A DNA stretch of 38,053 nt, taken from Oscillospiraceae bacterium (GTDB lineage Bacteria; Bacillota; Clostridia; Oscillospirales; Oscillospiraceae). The notes beneath the pieces were generated by a model. The model was not told the DNA's origin and made no database searches. It saw only the letters and a program-made list of their open reading frames with translations. The translations under genes were made by a program, and so were the position numbers. The stretch spans positions 1-38,053 of the forward strand of contig JAJBUC010000054.1 in the NCBI GenBank assembly GCA_020860545.1. Direction: 5' to 3'. This document shows positions 34,633 through 38,053 of this stretch, in pieces (positions within the stretch are counted from its first letter, which is position 1; each line of letters opens with the position of its first letter).

Positions 34633-36507
34633 TTAATAGACTGCGTAGATATGGCAGTACCCCTGCGGCGTGGAAATGAGATAAAACCCTTCCGAAGCGG
34701 CTCTGCTGTCCAAAATCGTGAGGCTGCCCGTGATCACATCTCCATCGGTGTTGATGAGTGTTTTCATGCCGTCCTCCGTCTCACGGACGAAACCGATGCC
34801 TTCTGAAAACGGCTCGGCGGCGGCATACTGGAATGGGATCACCGTTGCACCGTTGATACTGATATAGCCGTACATCCCCTCTTGGGCGGCGGGAATCAGT
34901 CTGTTATCGCCACATGCGCCGCCGCCGCTGTAATATCCCGTTCCGATCCGGGTGCCGTCTGCTTTGATTGGGTAATAGGCAACACCGTCCTCGCTGACGA
35001 ATGAGATGCCGTTTTGCAGCGGCGTCACCGCGGTATAGATCGCCTCGGTAATCTTACCGTCTGCGTGAAACAGTCCATATTTTCCATTGGCCATATAGAA
35101 GGCGGCGTTGGCACCCCTGCTCCAGCTCAAGCCTGTTTCCGCACCGGCCGGCAGAACCGCCGTAATCGTCCCGGAGGTATCGATATAGTAAAATAACTGG
35201 CTGGCCTCCGCTCCGTCGATGAAAACGCCGATATGATTCGGGTCTGTGCTCTCGTCGCGCAGCGCGTAACCGTTGCGGCAATAAGCGGAAGCATGGAAGT
35301 CAATACTGCGTACAATATCGGTGGCTTCTGCCAAATATACAATCACCTGTCCATTGATATCATACAGGCAGTTATACAAGACGCCGCCGGACTCCGCCGT
35401 CGCATTCAGCAGACCATCCTGATAGTGGAGCTCGAAGACATACGCCGTATCAAACAGATCCGCGCCTTTCGTATTGATCACCCAATAGCGTGTATCCTCT
35501 GCGTCGGCCTGTGCATAACGGACAATGGCCCGGCCCTCCGAAAACGGACACGCCTCGGCGTACGCCGGCTCAAGCACGATCTCGCCGGTATAGATATTTT
35601 TGTATCCCCATGCGCCGGCATCGTTATCGTAGTATGGATAGATGCCATCCTCCGACACGGCAAACTGCGGCGTTGTTGACGCGCCAAGCAGCTGGATAAG
35701 GGAATAGTACTGATCTCCGCTGTAGTCAGAGGTATAGAAGTCCACCGTGTAGCAGGGCGTAAATACCCCGATGGAGCTGACATACCCGCATACCCCGTCA
35801 CGGATGGCAAAGGCGTAGCCATTTTGAAAGCTCTCCGCATAGTCGTAGTAATTTGTCCCGCCCAGAAGCATCACGCGTTTTACAGCAGATGTCGTATCGT
35901 CCAGCGTATCGCCGATCACCTGCCGCAGGGTCTTTGTCTCATTTTTAAATGAGGTGTCCAGCGACCGGTAGGATACAATTGCCGCGTCGCCGCGGGTAAA
36001 GGAGTCGACGGCGGTATATTCCCCTGCCGTGATGCCCAGCTGGTCGGTCAGCGTCCATGCGCTGTCCCACGCAAAATCCGAGTCAGACGTATAGCCGAGC
36101 GCACGCAGGAGGAAGGTGAGATACTGTGTTGCGCTCACCGAGCGCCAGCTTCCAAATTCCGTCGCCGAGACGCCGCTCGTCAGTCCATTGGCGTAGGCGT
36201 ACCCGACATACGGAATCGCCCAATCCTCTACATCGGTAAACGGTATGGCCCAGCTCTTGGATACCGCCTCGCTCTCCTTGCCGAGCAGCCGCACCAACAG
36301 CGTCACCGCCTCGGCGCGTGTCAGCTTTTCATCCAGCCTGAAGTTCGGCGTTCCGTCCGACTGCGTACCGGCACCCTGGAAGACGCCGAGATCATAGAGC
36401 TCCTCCGCCGCCTGCTGCGCCTCATCCGACGCGGAAAAGACCGTACCCGATATCATCCCCACACAAAGCGCCAGCACAAGGAGCATGGCGAGCATTCTTC
36501 TTTTCAT
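34633..36507 (-). CDS. SLH-domain / WG-repeat secreted surface protein
   Basis: Signal peptide; SLH-like KLTRAEAVTLLVRLLGKE, PFTDVEDWAIPYVGYAYANGLTSG; WG-like repeats (YPYYDNDAGAWGYKNIYTGEIVLEPAYAEACPFSEGRAIV; GYISINGATVIPFQYAAAEPFSEGIGFV). Confidence 0.85.
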   Translation of the reverse strand: MKRRMLAMLLVLALCVGMISGTVFSASDEAQQAAEELYDLGVFQGAGTQSDGTPNFRLDEKLTRAEAVTLLVRLLGKESEAVSKSWAIPFTDVEDWAIPYVGYAYANGLTSGVSATEFGSWRSVSATQYLTFLLRALGYTSDSDFAWDSAWTLTDQLGITAGEYTAVDSFTRGDAAIVSYRSLDTSFKNETKTLRQVIGDTLDDTTSAVKRVMLLGGTNYYDYAESFQNGYAFAIRDGVCGYVSSIGVFTPCYTVDFYTSDYSGDQYYSLIQLLGASTTPQFAVSEDGIYPYYDNDAGAWGYKNIYTGEIVLEPAYAEACPFSEGRAIVRYAQADAEDTRYWVINTKGADLFDTAYVFELHYQDGLLNATAESGGVLYNCLYDINGQVIVYLAEATDIVRSIDFHASAYCRNGYALRDESTDPNHIGVFIDGAEASQLFYYIDTSGTITAVLPAGAETGLSWSRGANAAFYMANGKYGLFHADGKITEAIYTAVTPLQNGISFVSEDGVAYYPIKADGTRIGTGYYSGGGACGDNRLIPAAQEGMYGYISINGATVIPFQYAAAEPFSEGIGFVRETEDGMKTLINTDGDVITGSLTILDSRAASEGFYLISTPQGYCHIYAVY

Positions 36508-36587
36508 AACGGCACCGCCCCCTTCCGGTGAATATATATTGACCTGCCGAACAAAAGCAATTAAGCTGTATTTATATTCCTGTGCCC

Positions 36588-36616
36588 ATTATAACAAAGC
36601 CCCAAATGTTTGTAAA
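36588..36616 (-). promoter_or_regulatory. Putative sigma-A promoter for SLH/WG gene
   Basis: minus strand TTTACA (36616-36611) - 17 nt - TATAAT (36593-36588). Confidence 0.75.
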
Positions 36617-36714
36617 GCATCCTCAGATTACACCTTTGTTACACTTTTTCCGCCTGCGCTGCCCTTGTCACCGTACAGTAGTCGCAGACCTCGGGATGCC
36701 GCATAAACCCGGGC

Positions 36715-36743
36715 TTGCATTGAAGCTGTGCAGAATATATAAT
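36715..36743 (+). promoter_or_regulatory. Sigma-A-type promoter for DUF1835/DUF3658-like gene
   Basis: TTGCAT (36715-36720) - 17 nt - TATAAT (36738-36743). Confidence 0.75.
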
Positions 36744-36767
36744 CAATTGGCAGATAGGAGGACGGAA

Positions 36768-37658
36768 ATGGTTGATCTGATTTTCAATGACAGCGGTGCC
36801 GCATCTTTGGCGCTTTCCAAAAAAACAGGGGATAAATCTTCCCTTCGTCATATCAAGATGTGCTCCGACTCTGATGGCAATGAAACCCTTACGGACATAT
36901 TGCCGGACACATACATGGGGCCGACCGTTGACGGTGATATTGCAGACATTGCCGCCCTATGGCTGATGGGCGATGTCGGTGATATCGCTGTGCTTCCCGA
37001 CTGGCGCTCCCGCAGGGGGATTTTACAGGAGATATCCGACACACATGAAATGGGAAACACTGCGTGGATTGAGCAGGAATGTATACGAGCCCAGGCGCTG
37101 GTAAATCGGCTTGAGAATGCTGCAAAAAGTGGGGAATCCATTCGGATTTGGTGGAGTGATCTTGCCGACGAGACATGCGGTTTCTACTGGGCGATGGCTC
37201 TATTGCAGCAGGCAACAGGGCCGATTACCAGTGTAAAGGTACCGCGTTTCTATCCGCATGGGGATGGGTACTCTGTTGTGAATGGGACCGGCGCGCTTAG
37301 CCCCGATCAATTTTCTTCCCTATTGCATCTGGAAAGGCCGATTGACAGCGAGGAGCGAAACGCCCTTGCGCTGCACTGGAACGGTCTTGTTGCTGAAAAC
37401 GCACCACTACGGGCGGTGATCAACGGAATACCCTGTTCTGTGCCGGAGAATTTTTATGACTACATTTTGTATCAGGTGTTCCCTGATACGGAGTTTAAAA
37501 TCGTGGAGGCGATTGGCCGTGCGCTAAAAACGGACCCCGGCGGCGTCTCTTACTGGTGGTATATGCACCGCATACGTCACATGATCGCCTGCGGCGTATT
37601 GGAGGTCGTACATCCGGGCACAAAATTTCATTACACTACCGTGCAATTTAACAGATAG
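36768..37658 (+). CDS. DUF1835/DUF3658-type protein
   Basis: AGGAGG RBS; MVDLIFNDSGAASLALS...GDIADIAALWLMGDVGDIA...IRIWWSDLADETCGFYWAMALL. Confidence 0.7.
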   Translation: MVDLIFNDSGAASLALSKKTGDKSSLRHIKMCSDSDGNETLTDILPDTYMGPTVDGDIADIAALWLMGDVGDIAVLPDWRSRRGILQEISDTHEMGNTAWIEQECIRAQALVNRLENAAKSGESIRIWWSDLADETCGFYWAMALLQQATGPITSVKVPRFYPHGDGYSVVNGTGALSPDQFSSLLHLERPIDSEERNALALHWNGLVAENAPLRAVINGIPCSVPENFYDYILYQVFPDTEFKIVEAIGRALKTDPGGVSYWWYMHRIRHMIACGVLEVVHPGTKFHYTTVQFNR

Positions 37659-37792
37659 TCCGTGGTCACTGAAAAATATGCGGCAAATGCCTTTCATTCC
37701 ATATCTGTAACGAAACGCTGTTCACCTTCGATCTTTAGAATTACATTTTTAATTGATGCCAGTTCCTAGCCTTATCCCTCTTAATTTGTGAC

Positions 37793-37829
37793 GGGCGTGT
37801 TGCGGAACGTAAAAATCCGCAACACGCCC
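37793..37829. terminator. Inverted repeat downstream of the truncated minus-strand CDS
   Basis: GGGCGTGTTGCGGA (37793-37806) / TCCGCAACACGCCC (37816-37829), perfect 14-bp arms; no strong T-run. Confidence 0.55.
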
Positions 37830-37835
37830 TTTCCC

Positions 37836-38053
37836 TTACGAAATGGAGATGGTATCATCCGCGCCCAGCGGCATATAGCCCGTGGCAGCCAGATTCTGCA
37901 CCACGGTGCCCTCCGCCTGGAATGTCCCGGGACAGATAACCCTCTCATAGTAATAGTACAAACTCCGGGTACTGTACTGACGTTTGTAGTCATAGAAGAT
38001 AACATGCTTGACCACGGTCGAGTCGTCGGAGGTAGAACCGTTGCCGCAGCGCG
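37836..38053 (-). CDS. C-terminal fragment of an unidentified protein, truncated by window edge
   Basis: Open minus frame from window edge: RCGNGSTSDDSTVVKHVIFYDYKRQYSTRSLYYYYERVICPGTFQAEGTVVQNLAATGYMPLGADDTISIS*, stop 37838-37836, followed by hairpin; absent from ORF track because it has no start in the window. Confidence 0.6.
   Translation of the reverse strand, partial: RCGNGSTSDDSTVVKHVIFYDYKRQYSTRSLYYYYERVICPGTFQAEGTVVQNLAATGYMPLGADDTISIS

Noticed and set aside
37781-38005. 74-aa minus-strand ORF in track
   Set aside because: Wrong frame; the alternative open frame from the window edge ending at 37836 is followed directly by a hairpin and has better protein-like composition.

Overview
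The window looks like a GC-rich Clostridia/Oscillospiraceae-type chromosome (inferred from gene content). Most of it is housekeeping: the 3' part of a non-discriminating-type aspS followed by gatC-gatA-gatB; a metY-like gene; a comEA / response regulator / histidine kinase / GerMN cluster; a dacF-like carboxypeptidase; a long minus-strand run miaB-mutS-mutL-hfq-hlyD-yggS-sepF-divIVA; dtd-MBL-hemZ-nucleoside kinase; azlC/azlD; prfB; and SLH/WG-repeat surface protein genes. The most interesting region is about 24.0-32.2 kb. Two divergent gene sets there look like a flavin-based extracytosolic electron-transfer system. The minus strand carries a NusG-domain-II protein, a Gx-transporter-like membrane protein and a ferric-reductase-like b-type cytochrome. 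The plus strand carries an FMN-binding lipoprotein, an ApbE-like flavin transferase lipoprotein and a 1400-aa S-layer-anchored protein with two clear FMN-binding domains and one degenerate one. The shared intergenic region contains three GTTAGC-N4-GCTAAC-type palindromes. Two of them sit at nearly the same distance downstream of the two divergent -10 elements, and the third is extended into a perfect 15-bp hairpin in the 5' leader. No tRNA, rRNA, CRISPR array or transposase was recognised by eye.
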